10,599 nucleotides of DNA from an uncultured Collinsella sp. (GCA_900754435.1 CAAECT010000268.1:1-10599), one strand, 5' to 3'; positions 1 to 6,924 are shown, counted from the first letter of the stretch. Notes: a model not told the origin generated them from the letters alone. Made by a program: numbers and translations.

Positions 1-530
1 AAGTAGATCTCGGAGCACGGACCGCAGGGGCCGGTGGGGCCAGCGGCCCAGAAGTTGTCGTCCTCGCCCAGGCGGGAGATGTGATCCTCGGCAACGCCCA
101 GAGAGCGCCACACGTCGTGGGTCTCGTCGTCCTCGGTAAAGACGGTAAAGTACAGGCGGTCGAGCGGAAGCTTGAACTCCTTGGTGATGAGCTCAAAGGC
201 CCAAGCGCAGGCCTGCTGCTTGGAGACGCCGCCAAAGGAGAAGTCGCCGAGCATCTCAAAGAAGGACAGGTGACGGCCGTCCTCGCCGATGCAGTCGATG
301 TCGTTGGTGCGGACGCACTTCTGGCAGGAGATCGCGCCGATCTCCTTCATGGTCTTCTTGCCCTGGTAGTACTCCTTAAACTGGTTCATGCCGGCGTTGG
401 CAAGCAGCAGCGAAGGATCGTCGGGGACGAGGGACGAAGAAGGATAGAGCTTAAGACCGCGCTCCTCAAAGAAGTTGAGGAACTTGGAGCGAATCTCGGC
501 CGTAGTCATTGACGGGTAGTCAGCACTCAT
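1..530 (-). CDS. alaS: Alanyl-tRNA synthetase, N-terminal part (runs off left edge)
   Basis: Class II aminoacyl-tRNA synthetase that charges tRNA-Ala in the cytoplasm. Only the first 176 codons plus two bases are present; the 3' end lies outside the window. What is seen is the start of the catalytic core: TTAEIRSKFLNFFEERG at about residues 9-25, NAGMNQF at 45-51, CQKCVRTNDID at 69-79, GRHLSFFEMLGDFSFG at 85-100 and GPTGPCGPCSEIY at the edge, all hallmark AlaRS segments. The ATG at 530 is preferred because GAGGAG lies 9 bases upstream; a second in-frame ATG at 509 has no such site. The gene has its own promoter just downstream of the previous operon's terminator. The leader is only about 40 bases, so there is no room for a T-box. 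The full protein would normally be near 870-880 residues. Confidence 0.97.
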   Translation of the reverse strand, partial: MSADYPSMTTAEIRSKFLNFFEERGLKLYPSSSLVPDDPSLLLANAGMNQFKEYYQGKKTMKEIGAISCQKCVRTNDIDCIGEDGRHLSFFEMLGDFSFGGVSKQQACAWAFELITKEFKLPLDRLYFTVFTEDDETHDVWRSLGVAEDHISRLGEDDNFWAAGPTGPCGPCSEIY

Positions 531-576
531 AGAGGGAATCTCCTCGGTTTCACATCGAAACAGTTCAAACGTAACG

Positions 577-604
577 ATATTACCATCCCACCGCGCCTGT
601 GCAA
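577..604 (-). promoter_or_regulatory. Candidate alaS promoter
   Basis: On the minus strand a -35-like TTGCAC (599-604) is separated by 16 bases from a -10-like TAATAT (577-582), which is preceded by TGG, an extended -10 element. Predicted transcription would begin near 570, about 40 bases ahead of the alaS ATG. The -35 box overlaps the T-run of the preceding terminator, a common compact arrangement. The -35 match is weak; this is a pattern-based call. Confidence 0.5.
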
Positions 605-632
605 AAAAGAGGGCCGCCAAACAGCGACCCTC
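603..632 (-). terminator. Rho-independent terminator upstream of alaS
   Basis: On the minus strand GAGGGTCGC (624-632) pairs with GCGGCCCTC (609-617) across a 6-base loop, a 9-bp stem with one G-T wobble, followed by six Ts (603-608). On the plus strand the stem has a mismatch and no T-run follows, so it works only for minus-strand transcripts. It is the first clear terminator after the sigma factor/AI-2E operon that ends at 975, with the plus-strand small gene in between. Confidence 0.85.
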
Positions 633-669
633 CAGCGAAAGTGCACGTTATTTAGGTCTGTCAAATACT

Positions 670-696
670 TTGAAAAAAAAATGATTTCGGTAAAAT
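670..696 (+). promoter_or_regulatory. Weak candidate promoter for the small plus-strand gene
   Basis: TTGAAA (670-675) and TAAAAT (691-696) resemble -35 and -10 boxes, but the spacer is only 15 bases. A second -10-like TATAAG sits at 701-706 without a good -35. The stretch from about 660 to 710 is strikingly AT-rich for this window, as expected of a promoter region, but the exact boxes are uncertain. Confidence 0.3.
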
Positions 697-728
697 TTCA
701 TATAAGAATCGTCCGGAAGGAGCGATCG

Positions 729-968
729 ATGAATAGCAAACGGTTTGTCGTGAATGCACTGACCTCAGTAGCCCTTTTAGCAATCTTCGCTTACTCGAGC
801 TGGTATGTGAACCAGCCGAGATTTGGCTACGCATTGTACGCAGTAACATCTGGCGATAAAGCGTATTACACCCTAAGCGCAATTGACGCCATCTTTTTCT
901 ATGTGGCTGGCCCCTTATCAATCGCTTTGATCGCGTTTATTGTTATTTACAACATCAAGAAACGCTAA
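729..968 (+). CDS. Small two-TM membrane protein of unknown function
   Basis: A 79-residue protein I do not recognise. It has a basic N-terminus (MNSKR), a first hydrophobic helix at about residues 8-28, a polar loop of about 25 residues containing several Tyr, a second helix at about 54-76, and a basic end (KKR). This predicts a hairpin with both ends in the cytoplasm. The start is set by a strong GGAAGGAG site (715-722) six bases before the ATG; the frame stays open upstream to 681 but without a comparable site. It is the only plus-strand gene here, is about 45% GC by hand count while its neighbours are clearly richer, and stops six bases from the convergent AI-2E stop. These point to recent acquisition. 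Size and topology would fit a holin-like, immunity or regulatory small protein, but nothing in the sequence chooses among these. Confidence 0.7.
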   Translation: MNSKRFVVNALTSVALLAIFAYSSWYVNQPRFGYALYAVTSGDKAYYTLSAIDAIFFYVAGPLSIALIAFIVIYNIKKR

Positions 969-974
969 CAGGGC

Positions 975-2387
975 CTATTTGGAATCCGAATCGTCCATGG
1001 AGCCGTCGATGCCGGTTTTGGTGTCGTCGTCCGTATTGGAATCGTCATCCTTGGCGAAGGGGTTCTTGAAAAAGCCTGTCGCGTCGGGCTGCAGACCCGA
1101 GAGCTTAATCCAGGGATTATCGAGCTCGGGCTTGGGCATGGCCTTGGCCTCGGGTGCAGTCTCGTTGCCGATGAGCTCGGACTCGTAGATGAAGGTGTCG
1201 TCGCCGAGCGCGTCGTAGGCGGCGACCGGGTTGCCATCGGCATCGCGGTACGGTGTGCCCTTAAACACGGCGCCGTCATAGGCCACAAGCTGGCGGCCGG
1301 TCTCATTCTCGAAGTAGTACACGAAGATACCCTTGAGGGCCGCACACAGCGGGATGGCAATAATCATGCCGATGGGGCCCATGAGTGCCGAGCCAATAAC
1401 GAGCGCCGTGAGGCTCATGATGGGATGCACCTGCACCGAGCTCTGCATGACCTTAGGAGAAATCACGTTGTCGGTGACGTTTTGCGCGACCATCGTCACG
1501 ATGAGCGTCCATAACGCCAACATGGGGCTGAACATGAAACCGAGCACCGTGGCGATTGCTGCGCTCACCCAAGGACCGACGACCGGAACCAAATGCATGA
1601 TGCCGGTAAAGATAGCCATGAGCGCCGCATACGGATGGCCGATGATCATAAAACCGATAAAGGCGAGGAAACCACCGCAGATGGACGTCACGACCATACC
1701 GCGCATGTAGCCGCCGACAGAGCGAGAAAGGATGGCGACCATAAAGCGGTACGAGGTCTCCTTCTCCTGACCGATGATGGTGCAAATCTCGTGGTGCATG
1801 CGAGGGTAGTCGCAGGCCATCCAGTACGCAAGCACCAGACCAAGGAAGATAACGAACAACTGCGAAGCCGTATTGGTGATGAGCGGGAACACACCGCGGC
1901 CAAGCTCGGCAGCGATCTGAGACACATACTTCGATGCCACGGCAACCAGCGACGAAAGATTATCGTCCAAATACTCCTTAAGCGGCGTGTTGTTGAGCGT
2001 CTTGGCATGCGAGATCATCTCATTGAGATCGCCACCCGCAACACGAAGCTGCTCGGGCAGGCGGCTCAGGACTTCCATGATCTGACCAAAGAGAATCGGC
2101 GACAAGATGCAAACGACACCGACGAGCACGGCAACAACAACAATAAGCGCGATAAGCGAACCGATGCCGCGATTCACGCCATGGTGCTCGAGCCAGTTGG
2201 TGATCGGGGACATCACAAAGGCAATGATGGAACCAACGGCAAGAAACTCGATAACCGGCGCCAGGATGCCCATAAGGTTAAAGATGACAGCAGCAATAAC
2301 AATGCAGCCGACAACAGCCCAAATGCGCAGCGTCAGAACGCGGGTGTCGCGCAGCACGCGATCGGTTTGTTGGGGGTGCTCACTCAT
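975..2387 (-). CDS. AI-2E family (UPF0118) transporter-like membrane protein with acidic C-terminal tail
   Basis: A 470-residue polytopic inner-membrane protein of the AI-2E/UPF0118 family (PF01594 type). Hydrophobic segments lie at roughly 25-45, 48-62, 76-97, 166-190, 231-275 (two), 277-300 and 323-356, giving the usual eight-helix layout. Family signatures are PVVGPWVSAAIA at 268-279 and DNVISPKVMQSSVQVHP at 306-322. Members have been linked to autoinducer-2 export, sodium/proton exchange or other solutes; substrate cannot be read from sequence. Residues from about 362 to 470 form a hydrophilic tail ending in a run of Asp/Ser/Thr, beyond the usual family end. The ATG overlaps the stop of the sigma factor gene as ATGA, so it is translationally coupled and the last gene of the stress operon. 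Confidence 0.9.
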   Translation of the reverse strand: MSEHPQQTDRVLRDTRVLTLRIWAVVGCIVIAAVIFNLMGILAPVIEFLAVGSIIAFVMSPITNWLEHHGVNRGIGSLIALIVVVAVLVGVVCILSPILFGQIMEVLSRLPEQLRVAGGDLNEMISHAKTLNNTPLKEYLDDNLSSLVAVASKYVSQIAAELGRGVFPLITNTASQLFVIFLGLVLAYWMACDYPRMHHEICTIIGQEKETSYRFMVAILSRSVGGYMRGMVVTSICGGFLAFIGFMIIGHPYAALMAIFTGIMHLVPVVGPWVSAAIATVLGFMFSPMLALWTLIVTMVAQNVTDNVISPKVMQSSVQVHPIMSLTALVIGSALMGPIGMIIAIPLCAALKGIFVYYFENETGRQLVAYDGAVFKGTPYRDADGNPVAAYDALGDDTFIYESELIGNETAPEAKAMPKPELDNPWIKLSGLQPDATGFFKNPFAKDDDSNTDDDTKTGIDGSMDDSDSK

Positions 2388-3175
2388 GAACGAATCATCA
2401 CTCCGTCGGGGTCGATCTTGTCCTGAATCTTCTTAAGCGTGCGGCGCAGCAGACGCGAGACCTGCACCTGCGAGATGCCCAGCTTCTTGGCAATCTCGAT
2501 CTGGGTCATGCCCTTCACAAAGCGCAGCTCGATCACCTCGCGCTCGCGCGGCGAGAAATCGCGGATGGCTTCCTCGATCACCAGGCGGTCATCGGTAAAG
2601 TCGAGCTCGTTGTCATCGTCGGCGTAACGGTCGAGAATCGAGGGCGCATCGTCGGAATCGGACGCACCAGGAGCCTCGATGGGCACCGAGGTATAGGCCG
2701 AAGACGATTCCATAGCCTCGAGGACCTCATCGACAGTCACATCTAGATACTCAGCGATCTCCTCAACCTTGGGCGAACGCTGCAGCTCGTTGGTAAGTTT
2801 GTCAGTAGCCTGGTTGACCTTGGCCGAGAGCTCCTGCAAACGACGCGGTACGCGCACACTCCAGCCCTTGTCGCGAAAATGGCGTTTGATCTCGCCCAGG
2901 ATAGTGGGTGTCGCAAACGTCGTGAACTCGAGTCCGCGCTCGGGATCAAAACGGTCGATAGCCTTGAGCAAGCCCAGATAGCCGACCTGCATGAGGTCGT
3001 CGAGCGGCTCGCCGCGATTCTTAAATTTGTTGGCAAGAAACCTTACCAGGTTCATATGGGACATGACGAGCTGCTCACGGGCGTCCGGATCACCGGTCTC
3101 CTTGTAACGACGAAACAGCTCGCGGGTTTTCTCCTTGTCCCAAGCGGTCTTGCCGCTCCGGGAACGTTCGGTCAT
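2384..3175 (-). CDS. RNA polymerase sigma factor, SigB/SigF/SigG subfamily
   Basis: A 263-residue alternative sigma-70 family factor that directs RNA polymerase to a stress or developmental regulon. Region 2 spans about 35-105 and carries DDLMQVGYLGLLKAIDRFDP (59-78), FTTFATPTILGEIKRHFRDK and then SVRVPRRLQEL, the classic SigB/SigF-type block. Region 3 follows to about 160. Region 4 at about 198-253 has FSPREREVIELRF and the helix-turn-helix MTQIEIAKKLGISQVQVSRL. No region 1.1 is present, as expected for this subfamily. An acidic Asp-rich linker (about 173-196) separates regions 3 and 4 and looks longer than usual. The start ATG follows the RsbW-like stop by one base, with AAGGCGG nine bases upstream. 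Its placement after an RsbW-like gene suggests partner-switch control. Confidence 0.93.
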   Translation of the reverse strand: MTERSRSGKTAWDKEKTRELFRRYKETGDPDAREQLVMSHMNLVRFLANKFKNRGEPLDDLMQVGYLGLLKAIDRFDPERGLEFTTFATPTILGEIKRHFRDKGWSVRVPRRLQELSAKVNQATDKLTNELQRSPKVEEIAEYLDVTVDEVLEAMESSSAYTSVPIEAPGASDSDDAPSILDRYADDDNELDFTDDRLVIEEAIRDFSPREREVIELRFVKGMTQIEIAKKLGISQVQVSRLLRRTLKKIQDKIDPDGVMIRS

Positions 3176-3176
3176 A

Positions 3177-3554
3177 TTAGATATCCGCCTTGAGGTCGAG
3201 GGAAAGCGTCAGGGGCGCCGTAGTCTTTTCGTAGGAGTCGCACACGCTCGCGAGGATGAGCTCGGCATACACCGCAGCCTGGTCGTCTTCATCGACCGTA
3301 GCCTGGTCGCCAAAGGTAATAGTCATGCCAACGTGGGTCTCATCGACATCGAATTTGATGGTGATGTCATCGCAGTCGACCGCGGTACAACCAAAGATGA
3401 AAGCCTCCTCAGCAGCCATGCGGATGTCCTCGATGCGATCGACAGACATAGAGCACAGGGCACCAACGTTGGCTGCCGTCATGCGCACAAGGCGAGCGAG
3501 ACGCGGGTCACCGGCAACGGTCAGCGTGATAGGGCAGGTTGCTTCGCTACTCAT
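3177..3554 (-). CDS. Small RsbW-like anti-sigma factor, apparently without a working ATP site
   Basis: A 125-residue protein that fits the anti-sigma regulatory GHKL fold of RsbW/SpoIIAB by pattern and position, just upstream of a SigB-type gene. Visible resemblance: DRIEDIRMAAEEAFIFG at 39-55 matches the N-box helix (IEDMKIAVSEACTN in RsbW), and LILASVCDSY followed by a beta-strand resembles the C-terminal helix and strand. However, the metal-binding Asn of the N-box is Phe54, no DxGxG motif follows the central strand, and no second glycine box is seen. At 125 residues it is also shorter than the usual 140-160. I infer a sigma- or partner-binding protein that may not be a kinase. The ATG at 3554 has GAGGAG seven bases upstream; it overlaps the previous gene's stop by eight bases. 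An upstream in-frame start at 3662 would lie wholly inside that gene. Confidence 0.72.
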   Translation of the reverse strand: MSSEATCPITLTVAGDPRLARLVRMTAANVGALCSMSVDRIEDIRMAAEEAFIFGCTAVDCDDITIKFDVDETHVGMTITFGDQATVDEDDQAAVYAELILASVCDSYEKTTAPLTLSLDLKADI

Positions 3555-4134
3555 TGCAGGACTCCTCAAAGGTCTCGGCGGGCGTATAGGTGTAATACTG
3601 AGCCGGCTTGGATACAGACTTCTGACCATCAGCGTCGCCCGCGGCGGCCTCGTCCTCGCCAATTAGGACGCGCTCGGTAGGCTGCTCGGCCTCCGCAGCG
3701 GCAGCGGCGAGCTTGCGATCGGCGTCGGTTGCAGGAGCCTTCACCTTATTGAAGAGCTTCTGCACAGCACCGGCGGCAGAGTCGGTCACCCTCGACACAG
3801 CATTGCTGGCCTCGGCCATGCTGCCCGTAACCTCGGAAATGTCGCGAACCACGGCTTCGACCTCTACGAGATTGGAGGTAAGGGCATCAACTGCCGTCTT
3901 GCTCGACTTAAACAGCGGCTCCATCTGGGCAAGCGCCGGCGTAAGCTCATCGACAGCGCCATCGAGCTTTGCCACCACAGGCTGAGCCTCGGCGATGGTG
4001 TTGTTGAGGTCGTTCACGGTCTTATCGAGCGAGTCGACAACATTGCGGGTCTTGCGCAGGGTAAGCGCGAGCTCAGCGATGGCCCACACGCCGGCAACGG
4101 CGAGCAGCAGCAGGGCGATTTGAATGGGACTCAT
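3547..4134 (-). CDS. DUF948/YtxG-like single-TM coiled-coil protein
   Basis: A 195-residue membrane-anchored protein. One N-terminal TM helix (about 4-26, no signal-peptidase site evident) is followed by a long heptad-rich helix at about 28-125 with repeated spaced hydrophobics (VVDSLDKTVNDLNNTI and onward), an Ala-rich stretch, and a polar tail with YYTYTP near 180-185. This layout matches the DUF948 group, whose Bacillus member YtxG is a SigB-dependent general stress protein. Finding such a gene at the head of an RsbW-like/sigma/AI-2E operon supports a general-stress assignment by context. The ATG at 4134 is chosen because GGGAGG lies five bases upstream; the frame extends to 4212 without a good site. 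Family assignment rests on architecture, not on a search. Confidence 0.7.
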   Translation of the reverse strand: MSPIQIALLLLAVAGVWAIAELALTLRKTRNVVDSLDKTVNDLNNTIAEAQPVVAKLDGAVDELTPALAQMEPLFKSSKTAVDALTSNLVEVEAVVRDISEVTGSMAEASNAVSRVTDSAAGAVQKLFNKVKAPATDADRKLAAAAAEAEQPTERVLIGEDEAAAGDADGQKSVSKPAQYYTYTPAETFEESCNE

Positions 4135-4154
4135 ACAAGCCTCCCAAAGGAATC

Positions 4155-4184
4155 GATATACAGACGTTTTCCATGGTACCCCAA
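4155..4184 (-). promoter_or_regulatory. Candidate promoter of the sigma-factor operon
   Basis: On the minus strand TTGGGG (4179-4184) and TATATC (4155-4160) are separated by 18 bases, and the -10-like box ends 20 bases before the DUF948-like ATG, leaving just enough leader for the GGGAGG site. Both boxes are imperfect. No convincing SigB-type promoter pair was found, so autoregulation by the operon's own sigma factor is not shown. Confidence 0.35.
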
Positions 4185-4192
4185 AGGGGACC
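4175..4192 (-). repeat. Short inverted repeat at the sigma-operon promoter
   Basis: Plus-strand GGTACCCC (4175-4182) and GGGGACC (4186-4192) form a 7-bp inverted repeat with one bulged A and a 3-base centre. No T-run follows on either strand, so it is not a terminator. It overlaps the candidate -35 box and could be an operator, or chance in GC-rich DNA. Confidence 0.35.
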
Positions 4193-4234
4193 GAACATGC
4201 CATTAGCAGCAACGTGGGACAAAATTATCAGCAG

Positions 4235-5584
4235 CTACTTCGGTGCATTCCCGCTGCGGTCGCGTTCACCTTGCCCTACGCTCCATTCTTCCCAACCGCG
4301 GCCGGCAGGCTGGCAAAATGCACCGCGTTCCAAGCCTTCGGGCAAATAGCGCTGATCGACCCAGCCTTCGGGATAATCATGTGGATACTTATACACACCG
4401 TATTCATCGCTGCCCGGGCGATGGCGATCGCGCAGATAACTCGGCACCTCGCGAAGCCCACTAGAATGGATATCGGCCAGCGCCGCATCGATCGAAGCCT
4501 CACACGCGTTGGATTTTGGCGCCAAGCACACATAGAGTGCAGCCTGAGCCAAGTTAATGCGGCACTCGGGATAGCCAATGACCTCGGCAGACTTAAACGC
4601 GGCATGCGCCACCAAAAGCGCCTGCGGGTCGGCGTTGCCAACATCCTCAGAAGCGTGAATCATAATACGGCGAGCGATAAACTTAGGATCCTCCCCAGCA
4701 TCGATCATGCGCGCGAGCCAATAGATCGTGGCATCGGGGTCGCTGCCGCGCATGGACTTGATGAACGCACTGATGATGTCGTAGTGCATGTCGCCGTTTT
4801 TGTCATACGTAAAGCCGCGACGCGGGTTGGCAATCTTCACGTCATCCACGGTGATGGGATAGCGCTCCCCCGCCGCGGGCGCTGGCGTTCCCTCGGTATC
4901 AGGACGCGTGACGGCAATCTCGCTCGCAAGCTCGAGCGTCGTGAGCGCCGAGCGAGCGTCACCCGCTGCCAGCGTGCAGATGGTCTTGACCGTATCCTCA
5001 TCGGCCGAGAACTTACCGTTCAAGCCCTGCGGCGCCTCAAGCGCACGTTCAATAAGCGTGGCGATATCCTCATCCTTCAGATGCTCAAGCTCCACGACGC
5101 GACCACGTGAGAGCAGTGCCGAGTTGACCTCGAAGTACGGGTTCTCCGTCGTAGCGCCAATCATAATGACGGTACGGTTCTCAACTGCATGCAGCAGGGC
5201 ATCCTGCTGCGACTTAGAGAAGCGGTGAATCTCATCGATGAATAGAATGGTGCGGCGGTCGTACGTATTCAGGCGCGTCTTGGCCTCATCAATCACGCGA
5301 CGCAGGTCCTTCACGGTACCCGTGACGGCGCTGACCTCGACAAACTCGCTCTTGGTATGGTTGGCGATAATGTGGGCCAGCGTCGTCTTGCCCGTACCGG
5401 CAGGCCCGTACAGAATCACGCTCGAAAGCACGTCGTGCTCGATCGCGGCACGCAGCCATGAACCCTTACCGACGGCCTTTTGCTGGCCCACGTACTCGTC
5501 GAGCGAATTGGGTCGCATGCGCACCGCGAGCGGCGCATTTTTAAAGGAACGCTCGCGCGTCGAGGCAGAAAAAAGGTCGTCCAT
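4235..5584 (-). CDS. rarA: Replication-associated recombination protein A (RarA/MgsA), AAA+ ATPase
   Basis: Cytoplasmic AAA+ ATPase related to clamp loaders and RuvB that acts at stalled replication forks with single-strand-binding protein. In the 449-residue form, the N-terminal APLAVRMRP block is at 18-25, Walker A GPAGTGKT at 60-67, Walker B LFIDEIHRF at 114-122, sensor 1 GATTENP at 143-149, an arginine finger in LLSRGR near 157-162 and sensor 2 in GDARSALTTLE near 208-218. The C-terminal MgsA-type domain (SFIKSMRGSDPDA, WLARMIDAGEDPKFIARR, YLRDRH, YKYPHDYP) is complete. A Pro/Ala-rich insert near 225-245 precedes it. The start is uncertain: ATGs at 5599, 5590 and 5584 are in frame and none has a strong ribosome site; 5584 is chosen because MDDLF resembles related N-termini. 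A -10-like TATACT lies in the 61-base gap upstream, within a weak hairpin. Confidence 0.95.
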   Translation of the reverse strand: MDDLFSASTRERSFKNAPLAVRMRPNSLDEYVGQQKAVGKGSWLRAAIEHDVLSSVILYGPAGTGKTTLAHIIANHTKSEFVEVSAVTGTVKDLRRVIDEAKTRLNTYDRRTILFIDEIHRFSKSQQDALLHAVENRTVIMIGATTENPYFEVNSALLSRGRVVELEHLKDEDIATLIERALEAPQGLNGKFSADEDTVKTICTLAAGDARSALTTLELASEIAVTRPDTEGTPAPAAGERYPITVDDVKIANPRRGFTYDKNGDMHYDIISAFIKSMRGSDPDATIYWLARMIDAGEDPKFIARRIMIHASEDVGNADPQALLVAHAAFKSAEVIGYPECRINLAQAALYVCLAPKSNACEASIDAALADIHSSGLREVPSYLRDRHRPGSDEYGVYKYPHDYPEGWVDQRYLPEGLERGAFCQPAGRGWEEWSVGQGERDRSGNAPK

Positions 5585-5645
5585 AGCCATCCCGTGCATC
5601 AATCAAAAACGTTTTCCACTAACCAGTATACCGAAAGGATACGAA

Positions 5646-6893
5646 CTACCGTTCGTTAATATAGGTACGATGCGGAAACTTTAGACCCGGGAACAGCTTG
5701 CTCGTCAGTTCGCAGAAATAACCGTCCGTCATGCTCGCAATGTAATCCACGACCGCCTGGTCCTTATCGTTCTGCCAGGCATAGGCGCGATCGTAGTAGG
5801 AAAGCTGCTGCTCGATGCGAGAAATGTGGTGTTTAAAGATATACGAGGACTCGTCACCTTCGTTTATATCCTGCAGGCAACGGTCGTAAAGCTTTTCGAA
5901 GGCTTCGCGCAGCTCCGCCTCGGAGTCGCCTTCGATACCGCCCTTGCTATAGATCTTCTCGTAGTTCTCGCGCTTGGCACGGCGGATCTCCTCAAACAGG
6001 TCCTCGCTCATCTCGATGCGCGGCTTACCATAGCTATGCTCAACGATATCGATGGAGGCATGCGTGAGGATCCAACTGTTGTAGGCACCGCCCCGGCCAT
6101 CATCAAAAGCGTCGGGCGAAAGCAGGCCCGCCGCGATCGCATCCTGACGGTCACGACCGACGTAGGCAAGGATATCCGAGATGCGGACCACACAGCCTTC
6201 GAGCGTCATGGGACGCAGATGCCCAATTGCGCTATAGCCCGTGGCAATGCAATCCTCAACCGTCTGGTCAAACTGGTCAAAGGAGCTCATGTCCGAGAGC
6301 TCAAACACACGCTGCTCGTACTCGCCGTTATGGCATAGCACGCCGTCGAGCGTCTGGAGCGACACGTTGCGGCCGTATAGCGCGTCGAGCACGCGGACCG
6401 ACTGCACGTTATGGAAAAAATAACGCCCCGTACGCTCATGAAAGATATCGTTGAGGAAGCGCTCGCCGGCATGGCCGAAAGGCGTGTGTCCCAAGTCGTG
6501 GCCCAGGCCAATCGCCTCGATCAGATCGCAATTGAGCCCCAGGGCGCGACCGATATCGCGCGCAATGCGCGAGACAAGCTGCACGTGCAAACCGCGGCGT
6601 GACAGATCGTCATTGCTACGGAAGCTAAAGACCTGCGTTTTACCTGCATAACGGGTGTACGCCGGAAGATGAAGTATCTTTTCGGTATCGCGCATAAACG
6701 CCGGACGCATAAGCGTGCCTTTGTCGGCGGCGCGATCAATACGACGAATAGCCTGATCGTCGTTGCAACGATACGGGTTGACATAGCCCGAAGCACGATC
6801 GGCGGCAATGCGCTCGACAAGTTCGGGCGACAACGCCGAGGGGATACGGTCCATGCGCGCCTTAATGACGGCCGTTTCTTGATTAGTTGCCAT
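5646..6893 (-). CDS. dGTPase-like HD-domain phosphohydrolase
   Basis: A 415-residue member of the deoxyguanosinetriphosphate triphosphohydrolase family, which cleaves dNTPs to the deoxynucleoside and triphosphate in the cytoplasm and helps control dNTP pools. MRDTEKILHLPAYTRYAGKTQVF (68-90) corresponds to the family's N-terminal block. The metal-binding HD residues are visible as His103 in GLHVQLVSR, His132-Asp133 in GHDLGHTPFGHAGE, and Asp240 in RISDILAYVGRD. The usual RLTHS before the first His is replaced by SRRGLH, seen in this branch. The start at 6893 is decided by AAGGAG six bases upstream; the frame is open to 6920 but the region before the ribosome site is not needed. It follows the prepilin peptidase by 31 bases and precedes rarA by 61, so it sits with a fork-maintenance gene. 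Exact nucleotide preference is unknown. Confidence 0.93.
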   Translation of the reverse strand: MATNQETAVIKARMDRIPSALSPELVERIAADRASGYVNPYRCNDDQAIRRIDRAADKGTLMRPAFMRDTEKILHLPAYTRYAGKTQVFSFRSNDDLSRRGLHVQLVSRIARDIGRALGLNCDLIEAIGLGHDLGHTPFGHAGERFLNDIFHERTGRYFFHNVQSVRVLDALYGRNVSLQTLDGVLCHNGEYEQRVFELSDMSSFDQFDQTVEDCIATGYSAIGHLRPMTLEGCVVRISDILAYVGRDRQDAIAAGLLSPDAFDDGRGGAYNSWILTHASIDIVEHSYGKPRIEMSEDLFEEIRRAKRENYEKIYSKGGIEGDSEAELREAFEKLYDRCLQDINEGDESSYIFKHHISRIEQQLSYYDRAYAWQNDKDQAVVDYIASMTDGYFCELTSKLFPGLKFPHRTYINER

Positions 6894-6924
6894 GGCATGC
6901 TCCTTAAGAAGGATGCGCAATCGG

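Noticed and set aside
81-512. Plus-strand open frame opposite alaS
   Set aside because: Shadow of the AlaRS catalytic core, which is unmistakable on the minus strand.
531-660. T-box or other riboswitch leader for alaS
   Set aside because: The terminator hairpin lies upstream of the candidate promoter, and the leader between promoter and ATG is only about 40 bases; no T-box signature is present.
1593-2426. Plus-strand open frame of 277 codons opposite the AI-2E gene
   Set aside because: Translation is an Arg/His/Asp-rich shadow of a membrane protein; the minus-strand gene has clear family motifs.
3555-3662. N-terminal extension of the RsbW-like protein to 3662
   Set aside because: It would lie entirely inside the DUF948-like gene, is rich in Arg/Pro like a frame shadow, and the internal ATG at 3554 has a good ribosome site.
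4174-4200. SigB-type promoter (GTTC near 4193-4196 with GGGTAC at 4177-4182 on the minus strand) ahead of the sigma operon
   Set aside because: The GGGTA-like box fits, but the -35 is imperfect and the spacer is several bases too short for SigB-type promoters.
4124-5110. Plus-strand open frame of 328 codons opposite rarA
   Set aside because: Antisense shadow of a RarA with complete AAA+ motifs; the translated sequence shows no domain and no proper membrane or soluble pattern.
5603-5645. Hairpin in the dGTPase-rarA gap as a terminator
   Set aside because: GTATCC and GGTATAC pair only weakly with a bulge, and no T-run follows directly on the minus strand.
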